A stretch of 64,000 nucleotides of DNA from Hyphomonadaceae bacterium (GTDB lineage Bacteria > Pseudomonadota > Alphaproteobacteria > Rhizobiales > Hyphomicrobiaceae): positions 124,001-188,000 of the forward strand of contig JAIEQJ010000022.1 in assembly GCA_019747815.1 (NCBI GenBank), written 5' to 3'. How positions within the stretch are numbered: the stretch's first letter is position 1; the number at the start of each line of letters is the position of its first letter. Below the pieces are notes generated by a model that worked only from the letters and a program-made list of their open reading frames with translations, ran no database searches and was not told the DNA's origin. Both the position numbers and the translations under genes were made by a program. Shown here in pieces: positions 41,279 through 50,614 of this stretch.

Positions 41279-41905
41279 ATGACACGCATCCTGATTGCCG
41301 ACGATCACGATGTGGTCCGTTCCGGGCTTCGCTCCATCCTTGAGTCGCGCTGGGAGATCGTCGGGGAGGCCACCAACGGCAAGGAAGCCATCCGCAAGGC
41401 CATCGAGCTGAAGCCGGACGTGGCGGTCCTGGACTACTCGCTGCCGCTGATCAACGGCGTCGAGGCAACCCGGCAAATTCGCGCGCGCGTTCCAACCGTG
41501 GAGATTCTGATCTTCACGATGCACGACAGCGAGGGGTTGATCCACGATCTGCTCGAGGCCGGAGCCCGCGGCTACCTGCTCAAGTCGGATGCCAAGTGCT
41601 TCCTGGTCAACGCCATCGAGTCGCTGGCCGCGCACAGGCCCTTCTTCACGGCCAAGGTGTCGGAGACGCTGCTGGAATCGTATTTGACGCGGCCTACCGC
41701 AACCGAGACCGTGCTCACCTCGCGCGAGCGGAGCGTGGTGCAGCTCATCGCTGAAGGCCACAGCAACAAGCAGATCGCCAACATTCTCAGCATCAGCGTC
41801 AAGACCGTGGAGACGCATCGCGCCGCCGCCATGCGCAAGCTCAATATTTCCTCCGCCGCCGCTCTGGTGCGCTATGCCGTGCGCAACAGGATAGTCGAGG
41901 CCTGA
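41279..41905 (+). CDS. NarL/FixJ-family response regulator
   Basis: The 208-residue protein has an N-terminal receiver with the acidic pair at residues 8-9 (ADDHDVV), phospho-accepting Asp52 (VAVLDYSLPLING), and the conserved Lys in YLLKSDAK. The C-terminal LuxR-type helix-turn-helix reads LTSRERSVVQLIAEGHSNKQ and ISVKTVETHRAAAMRKL. It is the output of the upstream PAS kinase, and phosphorylation should promote DNA binding. Targets are unknown. Confidence 0.95.
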   Translation: MTRILIADDHDVVRSGLRSILESRWEIVGEATNGKEAIRKAIELKPDVAVLDYSLPLINGVEATRQIRARVPTVEILIFTMHDSEGLIHDLLEAGARGYLLKSDAKCFLVNAIESLAAHRPFFTAKVSETLLESYLTRPTATETVLTSRERSVVQLIAEGHSNKQIANILSISVKTVETHRAAAMRKLNISSAAALVRYAVRNRIVEA

Positions 41906-42063
41906 CCGTCGCCAAGCCGCGCGCGCCGCCGCTTTCCGCTCGATCTCGCAGGGTTGTTGCCCGCGTGGGTAGTTGCGCGCGGGAGTTTGGGTAGTCGCCC
42001 TGATCCCGCGCCTCTCGCGCGCTCCATATCCTGGCACCGATCATCAGTCCGGGAGACGACCGG

Positions 42064-42858
42064 GTGGCTTTCAATCCGTGGCCATTGGCGCGCGCTGCGC
42101 GTCGCAGGCTGGCGCCGTGGCGGCGTTTCGGTCGCTGGCGGCAAGCGCCATCCCGCGGTGGCGAGCGCCCGCTGCCCAGGCGCGCGCGCCGGCTGGTGGT
42201 GTTTGTCGGCGCCGCATGCGTCACCGGCACCGCAACATCTGTGGCCTACTACACGAGGGCCGGCCAGCCGTCCCAGTCGGTGGAGCTTGGTGCCGGCGCC
42301 CCCCGAGAGCGCGCAAGCCGCAAGGCCGCCGTCCGGTTTGCTGATCCCACCGACGCATGGCTGCAGTCCCTGCTCAATCCCTCGTTCTGGGAGCGGATGC
42401 GGGGCGAGACGGGACGCTCGCGCCGGGAACCCACAGACCGACCCTATCGCCTCCGTCCCAGCCCCAAGCCACAGACTGTGCGCGGCGAGGGCGTCAGTCG
42501 CCTGGACGACGGCGCCACCTACCGCACGATGTGCGTCCGCCTGTGCGACGGCTACTACTGGCCGGTGAGCTACACCGCAAGGAGGCGCGAGTTTGCCCGG
42601 GACGCCGCCATTTGCGAGCGCAGCTGCGACCAGGCCACAGCCTTGCACGTCTACCGGAACCCGGGCGAGGAGCCCGACGACATGGTGGACCTCAAGGGAC
42701 AGCCCTATGCCAAGCTCAGCGCCGCGTTTCGCTATCGGGTGAGCTACGATGAGGCCTGCAAGTGCCGCCCCCACCCCTGGGAGGACGCGTCGCGGCAGCG
42801 GCACCTGAGCTACCCGCGGTCCGATCAGGCGCAGGCGGTCACCACGCGCAAGCGGTGA
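42064..42858 (+). CDS. DUF2865 domain protein, membrane-anchored or exported
   Basis: The 264-residue product (GTG start, GGGAG about eight bases upstream) has a very basic N-terminus and a hydrophobic segment (LVVFVGAACVTGTATSVAYY). The DUF2865 domain is at the C-terminal side: TYRTMCVRLCDGYYWPVSYT, AAICERSCDQATALHVY, EACKCRPHPWE. The conserved cysteines suggest disulfides outside the cytoplasm. The family is frequent in Hyphomicrobiales and its function is unknown. Confidence 0.85.
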   Translation: MAFNPWPLARAARRRLAPWRRFGRWRQAPSRGGERPLPRRARRLVVFVGAACVTGTATSVAYYTRAGQPSQSVELGAGAPRERASRKAAVRFADPTDAWLQSLLNPSFWERMRGETGRSRREPTDRPYRLRPSPKPQTVRGEGVSRLDDGATYRTMCVRLCDGYYWPVSYTARRREFARDAAICERSCDQATALHVYRNPGEEPDDMVDLKGQPYAKLSAAFRYRVSYDEACKCRPHPWEDASRQRHLSYPRSDQAQAVTTRKR

Positions 42859-42910
42859 AGGCGAGCGCGGCTCGCCGGCACGGGCGGGCGCCGGCCGCCG
42901 GCCCCGCGGC

Positions 42911-43735
42911 TCAGGCCGCGGGCAGGAGGATCATGCGCGGGGAGATGGCGCAGTCGCGCCTGGCCTCCGGCCACTGGATGACCCGCAATTCTCCATCCAT
43001 CGTCTCCACCACGGCGGTACAGCTTTCCACCCAGTCCCCGCAATTGAGGTAGTGCGTGCCGCGCAGCTTGCGGTCGGAGGCATGATGGATGTGCCCGCAG
43101 ATGACGCCGTCCGCGCCGCGCCGTCGCGCCTCGGTCGCCACCGCCTCCTCGAAGGCCCCGATGAAGGCCACGGCCGTCTTGACCCGATACTTGAGATAGG
43201 CCGACAGCGACCAGTAGCCCAGGCCGAAATGGCGGCGCACCCAGTTGAGCGGGTGATTGAGCCAAAGCGCGAACTCGTAGCCGTGGTCGCCGAGGAGCGC
43301 CAGCCATCTGGCCGTGCGCACCACCACGTCGAACTCGTCGCCGTGCAGCACGATGTAGCGGCGGCCGCGCGCCGTCGTATGCAGGATGTCGCGATAGACC
43401 TCGACGCCGCCGAACTGCATGCCGGCATAGTCGCGCAAGGCTTCGTCATGATTGCCGGGGATCAGAACGAGCCGGGCGCCCTTGCGCACCTTCCGCATCA
43501 GCTTCTGCAGGACGTCGTTGTGCGTTTGCGGCCAGTGGGGACCGCGCCGGACCCTCCAGAAGTCGATGATGTCGCCGACCAGATAGATGACGTCGGCCTC
43601 GCAATGCTTGAGAAAATCGAGCAGCCGCTCGGCTTGGGCCGTGCGCGTGCCGAGGTGAACATCCGAGATGAAGAGCGCGCGCACGTGCAACCTTGTGGGG
43701 TGACCGTCCATTTCGGCGTGCCAATCGTTCTGCAT
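42911..43735 (-). CDS. Calcineurin-like metallophosphoesterase (UDP-2,3-diacylglucosamine diphosphatase-like)
   Basis: The 274-residue product has all metal-binding motifs of the LpxH-like branch: FISDVHLGTR, YLVGDIIDFW, IPGNHDE, VLHGDEFD and ICGHIHHA. Related proteins are annotated as UDP-2,3-diacylglucosamine diphosphatases of lipid A synthesis, but many alphaproteobacteria use LpxI for that step, so the substrate is open. The Met at 43735 is preferred; the much longer frame to 44056 adds residues without family match. Confidence 0.85.
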   Translation of the reverse strand: MQNDWHAEMDGHPTRLHVRALFISDVHLGTRTAQAERLLDFLKHCEADVIYLVGDIIDFWRVRRGPHWPQTHNDVLQKLMRKVRKGARLVLIPGNHDEALRDYAGMQFGGVEVYRDILHTTARGRRYIVLHGDEFDVVVRTARWLALLGDHGYEFALWLNHPLNWVRRHFGLGYWSLSAYLKYRVKTAVAFIGAFEEAVATEARRRGADGVICGHIHHASDRKLRGTHYLNCGDWVESCTAVVETMDGELRVIQWPEARRDCAISPRMILLPAA

Positions 43736-44184
43736 GCTTCCAAGGAAGCGGATTCTGGTTGCAGGCTTGTGACAGGGGGCTCGGCTGGCGAGGCGATGCC
43801 AGCTCGGCGATCGGGGGGCCAGGGGCGGGCCGGTGCGATCGCCGAGCTGGTCGATATCGGACTTGGCGCTGACGTTTGCGCGCATCCGAACGCCTGGGCC
43901 CGAAAGCATTCCGGGGCCGAAAGCTTCCCGGGGCCGGGAGCAGGTCCGCCCATGCGGAGCGATGGTTCCAGCTCCCGGCGGCTGCCCTTGCGCATGCCCT
44001 AGCAACGGCGCGTGACGGCTTGATGACAGCGCAACAGCAGGCAAGCTGTCCTGCATCCTGTCGATCGCTGCCGCCGTACGCGGCGTGCAGCTTTGTCACG
44101 CCACCGACATGGCCGCGTTGTGCCGCCGTCATCTCTGCCGCCTAGCCTCCTCGTCGATTCGATGCTGCGGTTCGATGCAATGGG
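43736..44184. other. Divergent intergenic region
   Basis: These 449 bases separate two divergent phosphoesterase genes. I see no supported gene, RNA or repeat family member. Promoters for both directions must lie here. Confidence 0.5.
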
Positions 44185-45869
44185 ATGGGAATGGCCGGCA
44201 GGTTGTCACGACGCGAGGTCATAGCCGGCGCCGGCGCTTCGGCGATGGTGCTGTCAGGATCAGGCTTCGTCCACACGGCCCCCATGGCGCGGGGTGTCGT
44301 GTTCGAGGACCGGCGCGGCGACGGCCGCCGGCAGCCGACCGATGCCGGCATTCCCGGCATCATGGTGTCGAATGGCCGTGACGTCGTGCGCACGGCCGGC
44401 GATGGCAGCTGGAGCTTGGCCGTGGAGCCCGGCGACAGCGTGTTCGTCATCAAGCCGTCGGATTGGTCCTGCCATGCATCGCCAGGCGGCGTCCCGCGGT
44501 TCTCCTATCTCCACCAGCCGGATGGCAGCCCCGCCGACTTGGACAGCCGCTTTCCGCTCATCGCGCCCACGGGCGCGCTGCCGCTCTCGCTCGACTTTGC
44601 GTTGCTGCGCCAAAGGGAGGCGCGGGATTTCGAGGCGGTGCTCATGTCCGATACGCAACCGGAGGACTCAGCCGAGCTCGACTACGTTCGCGACGACATC
44701 ATCGCGGCCGTGCTCGAGCACGACGCTGCGTTCGGCATCAACCATGGCGATGTGGTTGCCGATGATTTGTCGCTGTACGCGCGCTACCTCCAGCCCTCGG
44801 CGCCACGGGCATCCCCTGGCACCATTGCCCCGGCAATCACGATCTCAACCCTGCCGCCGAGGACGATCGCTTCTCACGCGAAACCTGGAAGAGAACCTTC
44901 GGCGCCCGCCACTATGCGTTCCAGTACGGCGATGCAACGTTCTTCATCCTGGACAATGTCGAGTATCTCGGGCGCGCCAGCGGCCGCTATCGCGGCTCGA
45001 TCGGGCGGCGGCAGTTGGATTTCGTGCGCAATGTGCTCGCCCACGTGCCGCGCGAGCACCTCGTCGTGCTCTCGATGCACATTCCTCTGCGGTGCTATCT
45101 CGATCCGGACAACCCGGCGGACACCACGGCCGACAGCCGCGCCCTCCTCGAGGTCCTCGGCGGTCGCCCGCACACCGTGAGCTTCGCCGGGCATCTGCAC
45201 GCGACCGAGCATCACTACCTGCATGGTGAGGCCGGCTTTGCGGGGCCGCATCCCCATCACCATCATGTCCTGACCGCGGCTTCGGGGAGCTGGTGGAGCG
45301 GCCCTGTCGATCACCGCGGCATCCCTGCCGCGGACAGCACGGACGGCACGCCCAACGGCTTCCATGTGCTGTCCGTGTCCGGCCATCGGTACACAACGCG
45401 CCTCGTTCCGTCCGTCGCCAAGCCTGCAGCGCGGCTGCGCGTGCTCCTCGACGGCCGGCACCGCAGTCCCGCCGCAGACATGCCAGCGCGTCCCGGCACG
45501 GCCACGCGCGGTCTATCCATTCCCGAGGGCGACCTGCGGCAGGGCCGGGTCATCGTCAATGTCTTCGACGGCGGCCCCAGGACGCGGGTGTCCTGCGCCA
45601 TCGTCGGCCGATCTCACCCCGCGCCCATGCAGAGGGTCGCCATGCCCGATCCGCTCATGCGCGATCTGTTCGCGGGCGACACCCGGCGCAAGGCCTGGGT
45701 GCAGGCAGTGCCGTCATCGCACATCTGGCAGGCTCCCTTGCCGATGGACTTGCCGTCCGGCGCGCATGTGCTCGACATCCGCGTCATGGACGAGTACGGC
45801 CGCGAGCATGCCGCGCGCACCGTGATCGAAGTGACGCGGCGGTCCGGTATGCCGTCGGCGTCGCTGTGA
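44185..45869 (+). pseudogene. Tat-exported calcineurin-like phosphoesterase, split by a frameshift
   Basis: The first frame starts with a twin-arginine signal (LSRREVIAGAGASAMVLSGSG), a beta-rich N-domain and the motifs VLMSDTQPED and INHGDVVAD. It breaks down after ARYLQPS near 44800. The next frame resumes with GATGIPWHHCPGNHDLNP and continues through LSMHIPL, FAGHLHATEHHY and a C-terminal beta domain to 45869. All metal ligands are kept, but in two frames, so one base was lost (or two gained) near 44795-44805. Intact relatives have the MetallophosN-Metallophos-MetallophosC layout. Either a recent pseudogene or a sequencing error. Confidence 0.8.
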
Positions 45870-45891
45870 TCGGGCTTCCGACAGGCCGGTG

Positions 45892-47163
45892 TCAGTAAAG
45901 CAGGTACTTGGCGCGGACGGCTTGGAAGGTCCGCAGGCCGCCTTGCCAGTGCGCGCCGATGGCTAAAGGATCCTCGCCCGCCTCGATCGCGGCAAGGGTG
46001 CGTGGCGACCCGAGCAGCGTTGCCATGGCGCGAATTTTGAATCTTTGGGGATGCAGCCGACGCAGCGCGGCGGCCAGCTCGACGCCCAGCCGCGGCGCAT
46101 CCAGCGCCGATCTGTCGGAGAGTATGATGCGCAGGCCCTGGCAGCGTTCGCCGGCATAGCGATCCGCTGCCGGCGTGAACTCTGCCGGCTGAAAGCTGAC
46201 GCCGGCCAGCCCGCGCCGTTCGAGATAGTGCGCGAGCGCCGGGCCGTCGATCCACGGCGCACCCACCACTTCGAACGGGGTCGGCGTGCCCCGGCCGACG
46301 CTCACATTGGTGCCTTCGATCAGCGCGACACCGGGATAGAGAACCGCCGCGCCCAGCGAGCGAAGGTTGGGCGAGGGGCTGATCCAGGGCAGTCCGGTTT
46401 CGTCGAACCAGGAGCGGGGCGAATAGCCGCGCATGCCGACAACGGTGAGGTCGGCGCCGAGCTGCATCTCGCCGTTGAACATCCGGGCCAGCTCACCCAG
46501 CGTCATGCCGTGCTGCAGGGGCATCGGGAAGTAGCCGGTGAACGAGCGCCGCGCCGCCTCCAGCAGCGGTCCGCGCACGCCGGCAGCGCCGATCGGATTG
46601 GGCCGGTCCAGCACGAACACCTTGAGGCGGCGCCGCGCCGCTTCCTCCATCAGGGTGCCCATGGTGGTCGCGTAGGTGTAGAAGCGCACGCCCACGTCCT
46701 GCAGGTCCACGACCACGGCGTCCATGCCGGAGAGCATGGTCGCGAGTGGACGGCGGTGCTTGCCATAGAGACTGTGGATGGGCAGCCCGGTCTCGGTCTC
46801 GCGCCCGGACTGGACAGCCCCTTCCCGGTTCGCCCCCAGGCCATGCTCCGGCGTGAGGAGTGCGACCAGCCGGACACCAGGCGCCTTGGCCAGCACCTGA
46901 AGGGTGCGCTGTCCTGCCTGATCGCGGCTCGCGTCATTGGTGAGGAGGCCGATGCGCAAGCCTGCAAGCTCGGCAAAGCCGCCATCGGCCAGGACATCGA
47001 TGCCGAGGCGGACTGGGGCCTGCCGGGCTCGGTCTGAAGCTGCCACTGTCTTCTCTTGCGCCATCGCCAACGGCTGAGGCGAGATGCCATAGCCCAACAC
47101 CGCTCCCGCAGCCACGGCTACAATCCGGCTGCACGCGCGCAGAAGGTGGCGGCGTTGGCTCAG
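45892..47163 (-). CDS. namZ: NamZ-like exo-beta-N-acetylmuramidase (DUF1343)
   Basis: The product of about 423 residues matches DUF1343, shown in other bacteria to remove terminal N-acetylmuramic acid from peptidoglycan fragments. Signatures are GLLTNDASRDQ, LLTPEHGLGANREGAVQSG, DLQDVGVRFYTYATTM, VLDRPNPIG and VLYPGVALIEGTNVSVGRGT. A CTG at 47163, six bases after GGAAGG and overlapping the upstream stop as CTGA, gives an ideal signal peptide (SQRRHLLRACSRIVAVAAGA). No ATG lies in that place. Other options are the GTG at 47250, inside the upstream gene, and an ATG at 47064, lacking a signal. The export signal favours the CTG. Confidence 0.85.
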   Translation of the reverse strand: MSQRRHLLRACSRIVAVAAGAVLGYGISPQPLAMAQEKTVAASDRARQAPVRLGIDVLADGGFAELAGLRIGLLTNDASRDQAGQRTLQVLAKAPGVRLVALLTPEHGLGANREGAVQSGRETETGLPIHSLYGKHRRPLATMLSGMDAVVVDLQDVGVRFYTYATTMGTLMEEAARRRLKVFVLDRPNPIGAAGVRGPLLEAARRSFTGYFPMPLQHGMTLGELARMFNGEMQLGADLTVVGMRGYSPRSWFDETGLPWISPSPNLRSLGAAVLYPGVALIEGTNVSVGRGTPTPFEVVGAPWIDGPALAHYLERRGLAGVSFQPAEFTPAADRYAGERCQGLRIILSDRSALDAPRLGVELAAALRRLHPQRFKIRAMATLLGSPRTLAAIEAGEDPLAIGAHWQGGLRTFQAVRAKYLLY

Positions 47164-48830
47164 TTGGCGCCTTCCAGCAGCCGCCGGGCGATGACCTGCG
47201 CCTGGATTTCGGCCGCCCCCTCGAAAATGCTCAGAATGCGCGCATCGCACAGCACGCGGCTCACCGGATACTCCAGCGCAAAGCCGTTGCCGCCGTGGAT
47301 CTGCACCGCATTGTCGGCGTTGGCCCAGGCGATGCGCGCGGCCAGCAGCTTGGCCATGCCGGCCTCCAGGTCGCAGCGGCGGCCCTCATCCTTCTCGCGC
47401 GCGGCAAAATAGGTGAGCTGGCGTGCGACCATGGTCTCCACCGCCATCATGACGATCTTGTTGGCCACGCGCGGGAAGGAATAGATCGGCTTGCCGAACT
47501 GGTTGCGCTCGAGCGCGTACTTGAGGGCCAGATCCATGGCCGATTGCGCCACGCCGATGGCCCGTGCCGCCGTCTGGATGCGCGCGGCCTCGAAGGTCGT
47601 CATGAGCTGCTTGAAGCCCTGGCCCTCGACACCGCCCAGAAGTTGGGAAACCGGCACCTCGAAGCCGTCGAAGGAGATGTCGTACTCCTTCATGCCGCGA
47701 TAGCCCAGCACCTCGATCTCGCCCCCCGACATGCCGTCTGCCGGGAACGGGGCGTCGTCGGTGCCGCGCGGCTTTTCCGCCAGCAGCATGGAGAGGCCCT
47801 TGTAGCCGGACTCATTGGCGTTGGTGCGCACCAGCAGCGTCATCAGGTCGGCGCGCACGGGATGCGTGATCCAGGTTTTCTGACCCGTCACCCGGTAGAC
47901 GTCTTCGTCACGGATCGCGCGCGTCTTGAGGGACGCGAGATCGGAGCCGGTGTTGGGTTCCGTGAACACCGCCGTGGGCAGCAGCTCGCCGGAGGCGATC
48001 CTCGGCAGGTATTTGCGCTTCTGCTCGTCGGTGCCCGCACCCAGGATCAGTTCCCCCGCGATCTCCGATCGCGTGCCCAGCGAGCCGACGCCGATATAGC
48101 CGCGCGAAAGCTCCTCCGAGACGACGCACATGGCCTCCTTGCCGAGCCCGAGGCCGCCGAACGCCTCCGGCAGGGTGAGGGCAAATACGCCGAGCTCGCC
48201 GAGCTTGGCCAGGATCTCCTGGGGGATGTAGCGGTTGGCCAGGTGCCAGCCGTGGGCATGGGGCAGCACCTCGGCTTCGGCAAAGCGGCGCATCTGCACG
48301 CGCATCTCGCCCAGCGTGTCATCCAGGCCGGTGTCGCCGAAGGTGGTGACGGCAGGCTGCGCTTGAATGAGCTCGGCGAGCCGGCGCCGGGTCGTCTCCG
48401 CGCAGCCGTCCGCGATCAGGGCCGACACCGCATCCTCGAACCGGCGCAGCTCGGCTTGGGAAACCCCAAGCCCGGCCGGGCGCACCATTTCGCCCTGGCT
48501 CATGGGAATGCCGCCGGCCATCTGCGCCAGATACTCCCCGAACGCCGCTGTGAGCAGCAGGCGCTCCATCTCGCCCGCCCGGCCGGCTGCCTCCAGCCGC
48601 TCGGCCCAGCCCAGCGTCTGCCGCAGGGCCTCCACATAGGTCGCAAGCCAGGCCAGCCCATGGGCGGCGGCTTGCGCGGCGTCGAGGCCTCCGGCCGTCT
48701 CCACGTGCGCGCGCACCGCAGACTTGGCGTGATGCAAAAGCCGCTCGGACGCCGCGACGGCTTGTGCGTAGTGCTCGTGCTTGCCGGCTTTTGCGGCAGG
48801 CGCCGTGGACGTGGCACTCATCTGGGTCAT
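47160..48830 (-). CDS. mcd: (2S)-Methylsuccinyl-CoA dehydrogenase (acyl-CoA dehydrogenase with N-terminal extension)
   Basis: The 556-residue flavoprotein has a typical acyl-CoA dehydrogenase core (from about residue 170): TAVFTEPNTGSDLASLKTRA, TGQKTWITH, RNQFGKPIYSFPRVANK and QIHGGNGFALEYPVSRVLCD. It also has an extra N-terminal helical domain of about 150 residues, the layout known for methylsuccinyl-CoA dehydrogenase, which makes mesaconyl-C1-CoA in the ethylmalonyl-CoA pathway. Genes for crotonyl-CoA carboxylase/reductase and ethylmalonyl-CoA mutase lie within 6 kb, supporting this choice over a general fatty acid enzyme. The stop overlaps the proposed start of the downstream namZ-like gene. 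Confidence 0.85.
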   Translation of the reverse strand: MTQMSATSTAPAAKAGKHEHYAQAVAASERLLHHAKSAVRAHVETAGGLDAAQAAAHGLAWLATYVEALRQTLGWAERLEAAGRAGEMERLLLTAAFGEYLAQMAGGIPMSQGEMVRPAGLGVSQAELRRFEDAVSALIADGCAETTRRRLAELIQAQPAVTTFGDTGLDDTLGEMRVQMRRFAEAEVLPHAHGWHLANRYIPQEILAKLGELGVFALTLPEAFGGLGLGKEAMCVVSEELSRGYIGVGSLGTRSEIAGELILGAGTDEQKRKYLPRIASGELLPTAVFTEPNTGSDLASLKTRAIRDEDVYRVTGQKTWITHPVRADLMTLLVRTNANESGYKGLSMLLAEKPRGTDDAPFPADGMSGGEIEVLGYRGMKEYDISFDGFEVPVSQLLGGVEGQGFKQLMTTFEAARIQTAARAIGVAQSAMDLALKYALERNQFGKPIYSFPRVANKIVMMAVETMVARQLTYFAAREKDEGRRCDLEAGMAKLLAARIAWANADNAVQIHGGNGFALEYPVSRVLCDARILSIFEGAAEIQAQVIARRLLEGAN

Positions 48831-48960
48831 GGGTCGCTTGTTCCCGCGCATCGGCCCGCTGGCAGGGCCATGACTGGCTTCGCTGCGCTGCAAAATACCG
48901 TCAATCGCGGCGCTTGCAACGTGTCTTCGTCGCGGCACGCAGGGTTCAAGGACGCAGCCC

Positions 48961-49509
48961 TCAATCGCCTCGCCAGGCCTTGAGAAGGCGCCGCAGGGGG
49001 TTGCGCACGGCGGTCTCGCGGCGCCTCGGCGCGCCGCTGGAGGTTCGCGGTTTGACGATCACGACCTCCGCCTCTTCCGCCGGATCTCTGTTGGCGACAT
49101 AGGCCTCCGCGCCCACGGCCCTACCGGCAGCGCCCGGCGCGGGCTTGGGGACGGTGAGCCTGTCCCGCTCGGCTTTCCCATCGGCATCAGCCCCCGCGGC
49201 TCGCGCGGGCTCCCGGATCACGAATGTCACGGCTGCCGCGTCATCGGGCTCGCGCGCGTGTCTCGCGGCGGGCCGCGGCTGCGCCTCCTCCAGCCGCTCC
49301 GCACGCTCGGCGGCGTTTGTCGGTGCTTGATCCTCAGTCTCGGCGCCCGCGACCTTGCCTTGAGTGGAGCGCAGCTCGTTGATGGCTTGGCGCAGGTGTC
49401 GCCGTGCCCGGTCCACGGGGCCGTCGGCGGGCGTCCCGTCGCGTGTTTGCAGCAGCGCGTGTACACGCTCGAGTGCGGCGATCACCTGCGTCCGGTCGGG
49501 CTCGGTCAC
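48961..49509 (-). CDS. Hypothetical acidic, disordered protein
   Basis: The 182-residue product (GTG start, AGGGGAG six bases upstream) begins with a short helical region (TQVIAALERVHALLQ, VDRARRHLRQAINELRS). A long Ala/Glu/Arg-rich stretch, probably disordered, follows, and it ends in a basic helix (NPLRRLLKAWRGD). I recognise no family. It lies directly upstream of mcd on the same strand and could share its transcript. Confidence 0.6.
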   Translation of the reverse strand: MTEPDRTQVIAALERVHALLQTRDGTPADGPVDRARRHLRQAINELRSTQGKVAGAETEDQAPTNAAERAERLEEAQPRPAARHAREPDDAAAVTFVIREPARAAGADADGKAERDRLTVPKPAPGAAGRAVGAEAYVANRDPAEEAEVVIVKPRTSSGAPRRRETAVRNPLRRLLKAWRGD

Positions 49510-49734
49510 CGGTCTCCCCTCTCATGTCTCGGAGGTCGCGCTTGCCTTGCGCCTGGGCTCCGGGTCGGCGCCATTGGCCGCAGTTGCGTCACTCTGCCCA
49601 TAGCGCGCGAGCCTATCATCCGCCGCGCAGTCCGGCAGCCAGCTCGACGGCCCCGGCAGCGGCCGCTATGGTCCGCCCGCCATCCCTAGTGCCACTCTCG
49701 TCACGCTGCGCGTCACAGCACTCCGGAGCCACCG

Positions 49735-50583
49735 ATGATCATCCGGCAAATCAAGAATATCCTTGGGGCCGTCTACGCACTCTATGCCGACAGCGGTTTT
49801 GCCATGGCCGGCGCGGTCGCCTATTCGTTCGTGCTGTCGCTGTTTCCGTTTTGCATCTTCCTGGCCGCGGTGGCCGGCTATTTCGGCGGCGAAGCCTTGG
49901 CCAAGCAGGGCGTCGAGCAATTGTTCGAGATCGCGCCGGCGCCCGTCGCCGAGGCGCTGGCGCCCGAGGTCATGGCGGTGATGGGCAAGAGCCGGTTCGG
50001 GCTGCTGACAGTGGGCGCCCTGATTGCCCTGTTCTTTGCAACCAGTGCCATCGAGAGCCTCAGAGCCGCCCTCAACAACGCCTATCGCCAGAAGGAGCAG
50101 CGCTCCTACTTCCGCTGCCTGCTGCAAAGCACGGTGTTCGTCATTCTAAGCGCGCTCGGCATGCTGGTGCTGACGTGGGGCGTGGTGGTCGGGCCGATCG
50201 TGATGGCCCGCTTCAAGCCCACCCCGCTGCTCTGGCTCGCCGATGCAAGCTGGTTTGCGGTGATCGTGCGCTTCGCGATCGTCTTTGCGGCGATCGGCTT
50301 GCAGCTGCTGGCCTACCATCTGTGGCTGGCAGCGGGTAACCGCCGCTTTGGCGATGTCTGGCCCGGCATCCTGCTCAGCATCATTCTGTGGGTCCTGGCC
50401 GCCAGGCTGTTCGGCTCGTGGCTCACCATCAGCGACTACTCCCGCTTCTATGCGGGCCTGACCCAGATCATGAGCGCACTCGTCTTCTTCCAGGTTTCGG
50501 CGATCATCGTCATTCTCGGCGCCGAGCTCAATCGCGGCCTGCTCGAGCTGCGCGAGCGCCTTGCCGGCCGAAACAGCGTGTGA
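49735..50583 (+). CDS. YihY/BrkB family inner membrane protein
   Basis: The 282-residue protein has about six membrane spans and YihY/BrkB marks: AMAGAVAYSFVLSLFPFCIF, FATSAIESLRAALNNAY, NRRFGDVWPGILLSIILW and ISDYSRFYAGLTQIMSALVF. The family's function is unresolved; an RNase BN assignment once given to YihY was withdrawn. It stands between the mcd and ccr genes, which run the other way. Confidence 0.92.
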   Translation: MIIRQIKNILGAVYALYADSGFAMAGAVAYSFVLSLFPFCIFLAAVAGYFGGEALAKQGVEQLFEIAPAPVAEALAPEVMAVMGKSRFGLLTVGALIALFFATSAIESLRAALNNAYRQKEQRSYFRCLLQSTVFVILSALGMLVLTWGVVVGPIVMARFKPTPLLWLADASWFAVIVRFAIVFAAIGLQLLAYHLWLAAGNRRFGDVWPGILLSIILWVLAARLFGSWLTISDYSRFYAGLTQIMSALVFFQVSAIIVILGAELNRGLLELRERLAGRNSV

Positions 50584-50614
50584 ACCCCGTTTCGTGCCGG
50601 CGATACGGCGCCCG

